Of a stretch of 64,000 nt of DNA, positions 11,311-24,400 are shown one piece after another. The stretch covers positions 31,995,558-32,059,557 of the forward strand of contig CM049310.1 of NCBI GenBank assembly GCA_026874595.1, given 5' to 3'. Under the pieces are notes generated by a model. The model worked only from the letters and a program-made list of their open reading frames with translations, did not search any database and was not told the origin of the DNA. The position numbers and the translations under genes were made by a program. The DNA comes from Sipunculus nudus (Eukaryota > Annelida > Sipuncula > Golfingiida > Sipunculidae). Each line of letters begins with the position of its first letter. The stretch's first letter is position 1.

Positions 11311-12377
11311 TATTTAATATTATAAGGAATTACTCCTGGACTCAGATCATGATTGATGTTTCAGAAGTTTCCCCATCACCTTATATATTTCATATTTTCA
11401 GGAATTACACCTGGACTGTTATCATATTTGATGTTTTCAGGAGTTTCACCTTCACAGTGCTCATGAATGACTTTATAAGGAGTTACCCCTGTCCCCTGGT
11501 CTCTTATCATATTTAATGTTTACAGGAATTTCATCTGGACTCAGATCATGTATGATGTTTTAAGGAGTATCTCTTTCACCATGATCATGTCTGATGTTTC
11601 AGGAGTTTCCCCATCACCTTATGAAATTCATGTTTTCAGGAATTTCCCCGGACTGTGATCATGTTTGATGTTTCAGGAGTTTTCCCATCACCTTATATAT
11701 TTGATGTTTTCAGGAAATTCCCCTGGACTGTGATGATGGTTGATGTTTTCAGGAATTTCCCCTTGACTGTGATCATGTATGATGTTTTCAGGAGTTTTCC
11801 TATCACCTTAAATATTTGATGTTTTCAGCAATTTCCCCTGGACTGTGATCATGTTTGATGTTATCAGGAATTTTTCCTGGACTGTGATTGAGTATGATGT
11901 TTTCAGGAGTATCTCTTTCACGATGATTATGTCTGGAGTTTCCCATCATCGATATATTTGATGTTTTCAGGAATTTTTCCTGGACTGATCATGTTTTATG
12001 TTTTCAGGAGTTTTGTCTTCACTGAAATTATATTTGATGTTTTCAAGAGTTTTGTCTTCACACTGATCATGTATGATGTTTTCCGGAGTTTCACCATCAC
12101 CGTGATCATGTTTGATGTTTTCAGGAATTTCCCCTGCACTATGATTATGTTTGATGTTTTCAGGAATTATCCCTGGACTTTGTTTGGGTTTGATGTTTCA
12201 GGAGTTTCCCAATCACCCTATATATATGATGTTTTCAGGACCTTCACTTTCACTTTAATCATGTAAAATGTTTTCAGGAGTTTTCCCATGATCATATATG
12301 ATGTCCTCAGGAGTACCTCCTTCACCATGATCAGATTCACGTTTGATGTTTCAGAAGTTTCCCCATCACCTTATGAA
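11311..12377 (+). repeat. Minisatellite segment between the Helitron and the hAT element
   Basis: Degenerate 39/36-bp units, more diverged than in the main block. Several read DVFRSFVFT or DVSGVSPSPY type peptides in the plus frame. Confidence 0.9.
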
Positions 12378-13801
12378 CAGGGTTGGCACAACCTTCCCAG
12401 AGTGAAAGGAAGGGAAGGGAAGAAATACTTTCTTCCAGGAAGGTTAGAAATGCTTTCTTCCCACTATTTCTTCCGAGGGAAGAAATACAGTCACAACATA
12501 TATGTCATTTTTGTTTTCAGATGGTATTTTGGCTTTTCATGTCAGTACAAATCAGGAGTTTTTTTATTACAAACTTTAATATGTAAAGCATGTGCAAACA
12601 AACCCTATGGATGTTTGAGAAAGCAACTGGGGTGTGACTTAGGGGCTCAGTGGGGTAGTCTTTAGTTGAAAAATTAAGATGAACATGGTCCAAGGGGTGG
12701 AATGTGGTTTGTACAGTTTGTACAGTCTTCAGTTGAATATTAAAGGTCATCCTAACTTAAGAACATGCACTCCAGGTTTATTTTGTATAGAAGGGTTAGC
12801 CTTAAGCTGTGTTGTTATACTTTCAATTAAATTTTATAAAATCACTTCACTTTAATTTGGTTATAAGCAGAAGCATATACTGTTTGAGAATTTACTGACT
12901 TTTGAGCAGCTTGCTTATTTATTTGTCCAGTAATGAGCAGATCTAACCTGTCAGTACAAAATACTGGGGCCTCCCCAAAATGTCTGCTCCCAAAATATGT
13001 ACTATAGAAAATGAATGGAATGCCAAAATGTCTTAAGGTTTCTATTACTAATCTATTACCTACTATTTTTAAAGATCAAATTTGAGGATCAAAGGCTATT
13101 TACACTTTAGCCTTCCTGAACAAAGATTTGTTCTATTATTTAGCATTGTGAAAATTGGGAATCCATTCAGCTATGAATTTTTATTAAAACTTTAAGGTTG
13201 CGAGCAGCTTCATTAATTATAATTATATGATTAATTAATAATTATATGTTTATCATATATACTTATGAATTTTAGGAATGTGGAAAACAACTGATTATTA
13301 CCCTAATACTGCTAGATCAAATCGAGCAGACATTATGGGACATAACCCAAATCAGTGCATTTAGATTTTGAGACACAACCGCTAAACTGAAAACTTGCAG
13401 TAAATATTTTGTGAGTAGATTTTTTTGGACATGAACCAAAATTATTGATGGAACTGATCTGTCTCAGTCACAATGAGTGAGGCAAAGTGTACTGTTCTCA
13501 TATTGTCAGTTCTACTTTTTTAAAAAATTAAACTTGATAAAATTCCAGACTAAATCAATGTATAGAATATAAATAACAATGTGTAATTATAAATAATGAA
13601 TAATTGTAATAAATTACTCAGTGAATCTTTGTTAAATTTGTGTTTGTAATTGTTCACTGAAAGTTTTTGGAAAATTTGACAGTTCTCCCTAACATCCTTT
13701 TCTTCTCAGATCTTTCCTAACTTCATTTTCATCCTGGAAATTTCCTTAACTTCCCTGGGAAGGGATGAAATCTCTTTCTTCCTAGAAGAATGTCAACCCT
13801 G
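12378..13801. mobile_element. Non-autonomous hAT-type element
   Basis: Terminal inverted repeats CAGGGTTGGCA (left) and CAGGGTTGACA (reverse complement of the right end). They are flanked by an 8-bp target duplication, CTTATGAA (12370-12377) and CTTATGTA (13802-13809), one mismatch apart. CTTATGTATTTGATG restores the normal minisatellite. The 8-bp duplication and CAGGG ends are hAT hallmarks. The 1424-bp body, rich in GGGAAGAAAT and AT, shows no transposase; the open frames at 12288-12665 run across the boundary and are not genes. Confidence 0.85.
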
Positions 13802-14045
13802 CTTATGTATTTGATGTTTTCTGGAATTCCCCTGGACCGTGATCATGTTTAATGTTTCTGGTGTTTCCCAATCACCCAATTTATTTCGGGTTTTCAGGAA
13901 TTTCCCCTGAACTCGAATCATATTTGAAGTTTTCAGGAGTATAGATCTCCTTTACCATGATCATGCTTGATGTTTTCAGGTGTTTTACCTTCACCTTGAA
14001 CTTATTGGTTATTTTCAGGAGTTTTCACTTCTGTTTGATTATTAC
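13802..14045 (+). repeat. Minisatellite segment
   Basis: Short stretch of 39/36-bp units following the hAT target duplication; it fades out at about 14045. Confidence 0.85.
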
Positions 14046-14109
14046 CAGTAATTGAAGGAAATTGAAGATTTCTGAAAGCAGGTTTGTCAGTTGTGTATGT
14101 CTGTTTGTT

Positions 14110-17100
14110 AGCTCAGCTGACTATAAGTCATCTGAGCTATAGTTGTGGTCCATTGTCCATTGTCTGTCGTCCGTCTGGTTCTGTCCGTTCGTCCGTCCGG
14201 ATGTCCATCTGTAAGACTGGCACGTTTTGACACCGTTGGACCAATGAATCTGAAATTCGGCATACAGTTAGATGTCCCCAAAATCTCCTACCATGCCGAA
14301 AATTGGATCAATAGGACTTTGTTCCTTTGAGATATTAAGGAAAAACCTCAATTTTTTTATTAGAAATCCATTTTCACACCTCAGGACTGCCTAATATCAA
14401 AACCACTCAGCTGGTTTTCTTCATATTTACCATAAATATTTATCTATATAGTTCCTATATACATGTTAGAAATTAAGTCAGTATTATTTAATTGTATCCG
14501 CCAAAACAGAGTTTTGCGGATACTATGTTTTCAGCTGGTCGCCGCCGCCGCCGCCGCCGCGTAGGTGTCCGGAGAACTCCTCCGTAACCGCTGGGCGGAA
14601 TTTTCCGAAACCTGGGATTATGTTCGGGTCACATGTGAACTGCTGCGCCCCGATTTTGTTTTGACCTCTGACCTTTCCTCTGCGCTCTGCGTCCGTTTGT
14701 GCGTCTGTTTCCACACATAAACCCACATATCTCGGGAACCGTTTGACCGATCAGGAAAATTTTTTTGCACAAATGTAGCCCTCGGAGAGCTTTATAACAT
14801 ACACCAAAAATGGTGGCGCCACCTGCAACCATGTTTGCACAGTGTCCATCTGTTCGTCTGCCTTGGGTTAAAATCACTCATATCTCTGCAGTGACTTGAC
14901 TAATTCACCTGAAATTCGGCGTGCGCAAACATCCTGGATAGCTTTTCTGATTTTATGACAGGTGGCGCCACCTACATTCACGTTGACGCTGCAGACATCC
15001 AAGCTCATATCTCGGGAACCGTTTGACCGATCAGGAAAATTCTTTTGCACAAATGTAGCCCTTGGAGAGCTTTATAACATACACCAAAAATGGTGGCGCC
15101 ACCTGCAACCATGTTTGCACAGTGTCCATCTGTTCGTCTGCCTTGGGTTAAAATCACTCATATCTCTGCAGTGACTTGACTAATTCACCTGAAATTTGGC
15201 ATGCGTATACATCCTGGATAGCTTATCTGATTTTATGACAGGTGGCGCCACCTACATTCACGTTTACGCTGCAGACATCCAAGCTCATATCTCGGGAACC
15301 GTTTGACCGATCAGGAAAATTCTTTTGCACAAATGTAGCCCTTGGAGAGCTTTATAACATACACCAAAAATGGTGCCGCTACCTGCAACCATGTTTGTAC
15401 AGTGTCCATCTGTTTGTCTGCCTTGGGTTAAAATCACTCATATCTCTGCAGTGACTTGACTAATTCACCTGAAATTTGGCATGCGTATACATCCTGGATA
15501 GCTTTTCTGATTTTATGACAGGTGGCGCCACCTACATTCATGTTTACGCTGCAGACATCCAAGCTCATATCTCAGGAACCGTTTGATTGATCAGGAAAAT
15601 TTTTTTGCACAAATGTAGCCCTTGGAGAGCTTTATAACATACACAAAAAATGGTGGCGCCACCTGCAACCATGTTTGCACAGTGTCCAGCTGTTCGTCTG
15701 CCTTGGGTTAAAATCACTCATATCTCTGCAGTGGTTTGACTAATTCACCTGAAATTCTGCATGCTTATACATCCTGGATAGCTTTTCTGATTTTATGACA
15801 GGTGGCGCCACCTACAATCAAGTTTACGCTGCAGACATCCAAGCTCATATCTAGGGAACCGTTTGACCAATTGGGCCAAAATTTTGCATGTGTATAGTTC
15901 TCACAAAGCTCTTTATCATACGCTAAACTGGTGGCGCCACCTGCAACCCTTTTTTGCACAGCGTCCATCTGTTTGTCTGCCAAGGGCAAAAATCACTCAT
16001 ATACAATATAGTGGTTTGACTTATCTGCCTTAAATTTTGCATATGTATACAACTTGGACGGCTTTCTGGATTTTTTGGTAGGTAGCGCAACCTACATACA
16101 CAATTTGGCTGCAGACATCCATGCTGATATGCAACACTTCACCCGTTCCACTCTGATTTAGGCGGATACAAGTAGTCGCTTGTCGACTACCCGTATTCTA
16201 GTTTAAAAAAGTTATGGGCCCAAACATAATGGACTTTGTAAAAAAATCAGGAAAGATATTTTGTCACTTAAGACCAAAGGTGTTAAAGGTAGGGACTTTT
16301 TTTCAGTAATACAACTTTAATTAATCAAAATTTAATTGTATACCAAAAATAAGATCGAAATATGTTTTTTTTAAATATTGGCAAAAATATAAAATTGGTA
16401 CCTTAAATTTTGCCCAAGTCTGACCATGGCACATTTTGTTCCTGTAACTGCTGTGGATTTAATTTTCAAAGCATGTTTTTGTTACCATTTCAACTGTTAA
16501 CACGAAAAATTTGAAACCAGTAAATAAAAAACTGTAGATTTTATCTAAGTTTTCAAGCACCATGTCACATATTGTTTACATCAAGTTAGTGTTATGCAGT
16601 TTGGTGGAGCTCAGCTTCCCAGATTCAGCTCTAATTTCCTTAAATTTGGCATACAGTTAGATGTCTTAAAAATCCCCTACCATGCCAAGAATTTGATCAC
16701 TAGGACTTAATTCCTTTGAGATATTAATGAAAAACTTCATTTTTCCATAAAAACCCATCGTTACACTGTAAGACTGCCTAATATCAAAACCACTGATCTG
16801 ACTTTGATCATATATAATATACATATTTTTCTATGCATTCTCTATGCACATGCCAGAATTGATGTCAGTATTGCGTAATTGTTTAAGTTATGGGTCCAAA
16901 CATAATGCATTTTTTTTTAAATCAAGAAATATATTTACTCCCTTAACAAGAGGATTGCTGAAGCTAGAGATTTTTTGTCAGGGATGTAACATTATTGAAT
17001 CAAGATTCAATTGAATACCCAAAATTAGTTCTGAATTTTATAAGTTATTAGTATAAATATGAAATTAGTACCTTAAATTTTGGCCAACCATGGCACGTTC

Positions 17101-18446
17101 GTTTCCTGAGAGCACTGTTGATATAATTTTCATATCATGCACGCATAAGGATTTCATCTTTGTAGTTTAGAAAGCTGAAAGAAATTGGCCAAATATTGTA
17201 GCTTTTATTAATGTTTTTATGAGACCATGTCAGACCCAGGCTCAATCCAGCCCCTCTTCAGTCACCTGTATGTTGACCTTGTTGACCTTCATCAGATTAT
17301 GCAGGCTTGAGGTGAGGCAAAGACTGGGACAGCCAGGCAGCTAATGCCCAGCCACAGTTGATCCAGGTGTCCAACCCAACTCGTCTAGTAGTTGTTTTGA
17401 AAACAACATAACAATAAACAATATATTAATATTTTTTTATTGGTTTTAAATAACAAATTAAAGAAAAAATAATAGAAAAGGAATTTGTTAGTTGATGAGT
17501 AACAGAAAATGAACTTGCAGTTACTGATGATGTAAGAATCTTTTATTGATGGATAGAATGTCAATGTCAATGTTATTCCAAATAACACCATGCAGTCACC
17601 TATGGTATTTTCAGTTAAATTTTAATGATAAAAAAATAAATTATGTTATTCATTACTAATCATTAGGGATCATATGAAGGAAAATAATGATAGACAAAGA
17701 TGCAGTTGATAATATTCATCTAGATTCCTGCTGTGTCTAGTGTGTGAATTGATATGAAAGTAGTCCAAAGTGAATATATTACATTTTTTTTAATATAAAT
17801 AAAAGCCATAAAACCAGGTACTTATCATCATTATTTAAATTTGTGAATTTTGTATATTCTGGATTCTCAACATCATTTTTTGGCTAAAACTGTATAAATA
17901 CTTGACATGGTGCAAATGCTTTGCAAATGTATTTGAATACGAATATGAATATGTACTGCATTAAAAAATTTTATTGCATAAGAATGGGAATTTAGGTAAA
18001 ACTGAAAGTATTTGAATACCAGTGCAGATACTTTCAAAATGTATTCATGAATGCATTCATGAATATATTCTATAATATTATTTTAATATTCATTTCAGTT
18101 ATATTTTATTTAAAAAAATCATATGATTTTCTTATTTTTTTAATAAAAATTATATTGGCACAATATTTGTTATTAAATTTTAATAAATAGTTAAACTCTT
18201 TTATTATATGTGCTGCTTATCTGTCAAAATCTGTGTCACAGTAGCACTCCATTTATTAATAAAATACATTAAATCAATCCTCTTCCCTGTCTCCAAAGAT
18301 ACTATCAAAAGCATACATAAGCTAAACACCAACAACTCATAATACAGCTTATATTTATTACCACACAAAACCAGCATGTGCCTCATTCCCAAATCATATT
18401 TTTTATCATATATAACAGCTGAGCGCCATGACCCATGGGTCCCTTG
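14110..18446 (+). mobile_element. Composite old repeat element (family B, copy 1) with a nested Helitron
   Basis: Starts with a foldable AGCTCAG..CTGAGCT end (14110-14138) and ends with the signature AGCTGAGCGCCATGACCC/ATGGGTC (about 18418-18440). Both ends are shared with the element at 47761-54216. Flanks are T on both sides (..TTTGTT| and |TTTTT), as in TT-inserting Helentron-like elements, so that class is possible but unproven. Inside, a ~400-bp unit is present twice (14222-14496 plus 16202-16616, and 16617 to about 17230); the first copy is split by the Helitron at 14497-16201. The stretch 17240-18400 is AT-rich with no recognised content. No gene is seen. Confidence 0.6.
14497..16201 (+). 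mobile_element. Helitron-like element H1 with a 280-bp internal tandem array
   Basis: The left terminus starts TCCGCC within a strong hairpin (GTATCCG..CAAAAC-AGA-GTTTTG-CGGATAC). A (GCC)n tract follows at about 14542-14562. The right terminus has the hairpin GTAGTCG-CTTGT-CGACTAC (16172-16190), then CCGTATT and CTAG (16198-16201), then T. The internal unit repeats at exactly 280 bp: the word CTC(G/A)GGAACC and its variant occur at 14731, 15011, 15291, 15571 and 15851. Each unit carries the palindrome GGTGGCGCCACC. The unoccupied site is visible in the second family-B unit near 16890. The short open frames inside the units are repeat-derived, not genes. Confidence 0.8.
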
Positions 18447-18539
18447 TTTTTGTGTTTGTTGCTTGCCGGAATCAAAGATTTTGGCAAGCTATTGGTATGT
18501 TGGGTATGTCTATCTGTCTCTCTATCTGTCTGTTTGTTT

Positions 18540-19285
18540 GTTTGTTTGGTTAATTGTCATCACTGTCTTGGACACAATTTTGCAACAATAACCCTGAAAG
18601 TTACAGGGATGAAGAAACACATTTTTTAGGTGCTTTTTGTTTTTGGTCAATATAGATCAATGGTCAAGATCATTTTAAAACCCAAAATTTTATTTTCCTC
18701 ATTACTTGGTTAAAAAAGGTTGTATAAACCTCATCCTTACCTCTTTTGTTCATCTTTTCATTCCTCATATCATGGTAGGATCAACCTTTGTTGACCTAGT
18801 GTCACCTTGTCAGTATATCTGATTGTTCCTCTGTTGTTGTCAATTTTGTCAACCGCCTAGATATTTTATCTGACATTTTGTACACTACAGGCCAAAATTT
18901 TGCAGCAATCACCTTGAAATCTACAGAGATGATGAAAAAAAAAAAACAACATTATAGCTATCCCTTGTTTTTGGTCAATATAGGTCAAAGGTCAAGGTCA
19001 GGATCTTTGAAAAACCTTGAAATGTTATTTCCTTATAATTTTGTCAAAAATGTTTGTATTAACCTCATCCTTACCTGATTTTGTTCATCTTTCCATTCCC
19101 ATTATCATGGTATGATCAACCTTTGTTGACCTTGTGTCACCTTGTCATTTGTCTGTCTGTTCCTCTGTTGTTGTCAATTTGTCAATGGCCTTGATGTTCT
19201 GTCTGACATTTTTGCAAACTATAGGCCACAATTTTGCAGCAGTCACCTTGAAACTTACAGAGATGATATGAAACCAAATGCTAGG
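18540..19285 (+). repeat. ~332-bp tandem repeat, about 2.3 copies
   Basis: GGTCAATATAGRTCAA recurs at about 18643 and 18973, and ACCTCATCCTTACC at about 18729 and 19061, a period of about 331-332 bp. One unit carries AGGTCAAAGGTCAAGGTCA (about 18982-19000). No coding content. It abuts the main minisatellite block. Confidence 0.75.
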
Positions 19286-19542
19286 TAGCATGGATTTTTC
19301 CCTAGACTGCGATCATGTTTGATGTTTCAGGAGTTTCCCCATCACCTAATATTTTTTATGCTTTCAGGAATTTTTAATGGACTGTGATCATGTATGATGT
19401 TTTCAGGAATTTGCCATGGACTATGATCATGTATGATGTTTTCAGGAATTTCCCCTGGACTTTGATTATGTATGATGTTTTCAGGAATTTCCCCTGGACT
19501 ATCATTATGTTTGTTGGTTTAGGAGTTTCCCAATCACCTTAC

Positions 19543-21400
19543 ATATTTGATGCTTTCAGGAATTTCCAATGGACTGCAATCATGTATGATGTTTTCAGGA
19601 ATTTGCCATGGACTGTGATCATTTATGATGTTTTCAGAAATTTTCTCCTGGACTTTTATATGTGTGTTGTTTTCAGGAATTTCCCCTGTACTGTCATTAT
19701 GTTTGATGTTTTAGGAGTTTCCCCATGACCTTATATTTTTAAGTGCTTTTAGGAATTTTCAATGGACTGTGATTATGTATAATGATTTCAGGAATTTCCC
19801 CTTAACTGTGATTATTTTTGTTTTCAGGAATTTCCAATGGACTGTGATTATATTTGATGCTTTCAGGAATTTCCAATGGACTGTGATCATGTATGATGTT
19901 TTCAGGAATTTGCCATGGACTATGATCATGTATGATGTTTTCAGGAATTTCCCCTGGACTTTGATTATGTATGATGTTTTCAGGAATTTCCCCTGGACTA
20001 TCATTATGTTTGTTGGTTTGGGAGTTTCCCAATCACCTTATATATTCAATGTTTTCAGGAATTTTCCCTAGTCTGTGATCATGTTTGATGTTTAGAAGTT
20101 TCCCCATCACCTTATTTATTTGATGCTTTCAGGAATTTCCAATGGACTGTGATCATTTTTGATGCTTTCAGGATATTCCAATGGACTGTCATCATGTATG
20201 ATGTTTTCAGGAATTTCCCCTGGACTGTGATTATGTATGATGTTTTCAGGACTTTCCCCTAGACTGTGATCATGTATGATGTTTCAGGACTTTCCCCATC
20301 AACTTATATGTTTGATGTTTTCAGGAATATTCCCTAGGCTTAAATCATGTTTGCTGTTTTTGGGGTTTCTCATTAACTCTGATCATATTTTTTGTTCCAG
20401 AAGTTTCGCCGTCTGAGTGGTCATGTTTGCTTTTTTCAGAATGATCACCTTCAGGAAAGCCTGCCCAAGGGAAACATGGCATTAATAGAGACAATCCAGC
20501 TGAAAACAAGTCCCTGAGAGTAGCCAAATCTAGTGCTAGGCCAGGACACATCCAGCTAGCTGTCAATTTGTACCTGGATCATGCCTGTGTGCAGATATCA
20601 TATATGGAACTGGTGAACCTGATAAGAAATTATCATCTGACACATGGGAAGATGGTGGTGTTTGGTTGTCAAGAGTCCATCATCTGCTGAAATAAATAAG
20701 GTGACCAGACTTTTACTAATAGCATGATCATGTTTGATGATTTCAGGAATATCTCCTTCACCATGATCATGTTTAATGTTTTCAGGAGTTTCCCCTTCAC
20801 TATGATCATGTTTGATGCTTTCAGAAATTTTCCCTAGACTGTGTTCATGTTTGATGTTTCAGGAGTTTCCCCATTACCTTATATATTTTTAATGTTTTTG
20901 GGAATTTCCCATGGACTGTGATCATATATTATGTTTTCAGGATTATCTCTTTCACAATGGTCATGTTTGATGTTTTCAGGAATTTCCCCTGGACTGTGAT
21001 CATGTGTGATATTTTCAGAAGTTTTGCCTTCACTCTGATCATGTTTGATGCTTTCAGAAAATTTTCTCTAGACTGTGATCATGTTTGATGTTTCAGGAGT
21101 TTCCCCATCACCTTACATATTTGATGCTTTCAGGAATTTCCAATGGACTGTGATCATGTATGATGTTTTCAGGAATTTGCCATGGACTGTGATCATGTAT
21201 GATGTTTTCAGGAATTTGCAATGGACTATGATCATGTATGATGTTTTCAGGAATTTCCCCATGACTGATTATGCATGATGTTTTCAGGAATTTCCCCTGG
21301 ACTATCATTTATTTGTTGGTTTAGGAGTTTCCAAATCACCTTATATATTTGATGTTTTCAGGAATTTTCCCTAGTCTGTGATCATGTTTGATGTTTAGAA
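19543..21400 (+). repeat. Higher-order duplication, copy 1
   Basis: This block recurs almost unchanged 8898 bp further on. Matching landmarks are 19769/28667, 20345/29243 and 21075/29973. It includes one copy of the terminal-exon-like module. Confidence 0.8.
20401..20724 (+). repeat. Terminal-exon-like module, copy 1
   Basis: Non-minisatellite sequence beginning after TTTTTTGTTCCAG and again after TTGCTTTTTTCAG, running through a block that reads LYLDHACVQISYMELVNLI, to a TGA stop and AATAAATAAGG. Compared with copy 5 it lacks about 24 bp and has a 2-nt deletion near the start, so the frame is broken. Confidence 0.85.
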
Positions 21401-24400
21401 GTTCCCCATCACCTTATTTATTTGATGCTTTCAGGAATTTCTAATGGACTGTGATCATTTTTGATGCTTTCAGGATATTCCAATGGACTGTCATCATGCA
21501 TGATATTTCAGGAATTTCCCCTGGACTGTGATTATGTATGATGTTTTCAGGAATTTCCCCTGGACTGTGATCATGTTTGATGTTTCAGAACTTTCCCCAT
21601 CACCTTATATATTTGATGTTTTCAGGAATTTTTCCTAAACTTAAATCATGTTTGATGTTTTTAGGTTTGATGTTTCAGGAGTTTCCCCATAACCTTACAT
21701 ATTTGATGCTTTCAGGAATTTCCAATGGACTGTGATCATGTATGATGTTTTCAGGAATTTGCCATGGACTGTGATCATGTATGATGTTTTCAGAAATTTT
21801 CTCCTGGACTGTGATATGTGTGTTGTTTTCAGGAATTTCCCCTGTACTGTCATTATGTTTGATGTTTTAGGAGTTTCCCCATCACCTTATAATTTTAAGT
21901 GCTTTTAGGAATTTTCAGTGGACTGTGATTATGTATAATGTTTTCAGGAATTGCCCCTTGATTGTAATTATTTTTGTTGTTTTCAGGAATTTCCAATGGA
22001 CTGTGATTATATTTGATGCTTTCAGGAATTTCCAATGGACTGTGATCATGTATGATGTTTTCAGGAATTTGCCATGGACTATGATCATGTATGATGTTTT
22101 CAGGAATTTCCCCTTGACTTTGATTATGTATGATGTTTTCAGGAATTTCCCCTGGACTATCATTATGTTTGTTGGTTTAGGAGTTTCCCAATCACCTTAT
22201 ATATTTGATGTTTTCAGGAATTTTCCCTAGTCTGTGATCATGTTTGATGTTTAGAAGTTTCCCCATCACCTTATTTATTTGATGCTTTCAGGAATTTCCA
22301 ATGGACTATGATCATATTTGATGCTTTCAGGACATTCCAATGGACTATGATCATGTATGATGTTTTCAGGAATGTGCCATGGACTGTGATCATGTGTGAT
22401 GGTTTCAGGAATTTCTCCATGACTGTCATCAAGTTTGATGTTTTAGGAGTTCCCCCATCACCGTATATCTTTGATTTTTTCAGGAATTTTCCCTAGACTG
22501 TGATCATGTTTGATGTTTTAGAAGTTTCCCCACCAGCTTATATATTTGATGCTTTCAGGAATCTCCAATGCACTGTTAACATGTAAGAGGCTTTTAGGAT
22601 TTTCCAATGGACTGTGATCATGTATGATGTTTTCAGGAATTTCCCCTTGACTGTGATTATGTATGATGTTTTCAGGAATTTATCCAGGACTTTGATTTTG
22701 TGTGATATATTCAGAAATTTCCCCTTGACTGTGAATATATTTAATGTTTAGAAGTTTCCCCATCACCTTTTTTATTTGATGCTTTCAGAAATTTCCAATG
22801 GACCGTGATTATATTTGATGTTTTCAGGAATTTCCAATGGACTGTGATCATGTATGATGTTTTCAGGAATTTGCCATGGACTTTGATCACGTATGATGTT
22901 TTCAGGAATTTCCCCTGGACTTTGATTATGTATGATGTTTTCAGGAATTTCCCCTGGACTATCATTTATTTGTTGGTTTAGGAGTTTCCAAATCACCTTA
23001 TATATTTGATGTTTTCAGGAATTTTCCCTAGTCTGTGATCATGTTTGATGTTTGGAAGTTTCCCCATCACCTTATTTATTTGATGCTTTCAGGAATTTCC
23101 CCTGGACTGTGATCATGTTTGATGTTTCAGGACTTTCCCCATCACCTTATATATTTGATGTTTTCAGGAATTTTTCCTAATCTTAAATCATGTTTGATGT
23201 TTTTGGGTTTGATGTTTCAGGAGTTTCCCTATCACCTTACATATTTGATGCTTTCAGGAATTTCCAATGGACTGTGATCATGTATGATGTTTACAGGAAT
23301 TTGCCATGGACTGTGATCATTTATGATGTTTTCAGAAATTTTCTCCTGGACTTTTATATGTGTGTTGTTTTCAGGAATTTCCCCTGTACTGTCAATATGT
23401 TTGATGTTTTAGGAGTTTCCCCATGACCTTATATTTTTAAGTGCTTTTAGGAATTTTCAATGGACTGTGATTATGTATAATGATTTCAGGAATTTCCCCT
23501 TAACTGTGATTATTTTTGTTTTCAGGAATTTCCAATGGACCGTGATTATATATGATGCTTTCAGGAATTTCCAATGGACTGTGATCATGTATGATGTTTT
23601 CAGGAATTTGCCATGGACTATGATCATGTATGATGTTTTCAAGAATTTCCCCTTGACTTTAATTATGTATGATGTTTTCAGGAATTTCCCCTGGACTATC
23701 ATTTATTTGTTGGTTTAGGAGTTTCCCAATCACCTTATATATTTGATGTTTTCAGGAATTTTCCCTAGTCTGTGATCATGTTTGATGTTTAGAAGTTTCC
23801 CCATTACCTTATTTATTTGATGCTTTCAGGAATTTCCAATGGACTGTGATCATGTATGATGTTTTCAGGAATTTCCCCTGGACTGTGATCATGTTTGATG
23901 TTTCAGGAATTTCCCCCTCACCTTATATATTTGATGTTTTCAGGAATTTTTCCTAAACTTAAATCATGTTTGATGTTTTTGGGTTTGATGTTGCAGGAGT
24001 TTCCCCATCACCTTACATATTTGATGCTTTCAGGAATTTCCAATTGACTGTGATCATGTTTGATGTTTCAGGACTTTCCCCATTACCTTATATATTTGAT
24101 GTTTTCAGGAATTTTTCCTAAACTTAAATCATGTTTGATGTTTTTGGGTTTGATGTTTCAGGAGTTTCCTCATCACCTTACATATTTGATGCTTTCAGGA
24201 ATTTCCAATTGACTGTGATCATGTTTAATGTTTCAGGACTTTCCCCATTACCTTATATATTTGATGTTTTCAGGAATTTTTCCTAAACTTTAATCATGTT
24301 TGATGTTTTTGGGTTTGATGTTTCAGGAGTTTCCCCATCACCTTACATATTTGATGTTTTCAGGAATTTCCCCTTGACTGTGATCATGTTTGATGTTTCA

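Noticed and set aside
12288-12665. 125-codon frame at the left end of the hAT element
   Set aside because: It runs from minisatellite units across the target duplication into the transposon, so it is a chance fusion.
19769-20071. About 100-codon open frames recurring in the minisatellite, on both strands
   Set aside because: They follow from repeat units whose length is a multiple of three; several frames are open at once and none extends past 138 codons. No start context, domain or unique sequence supports a gene.
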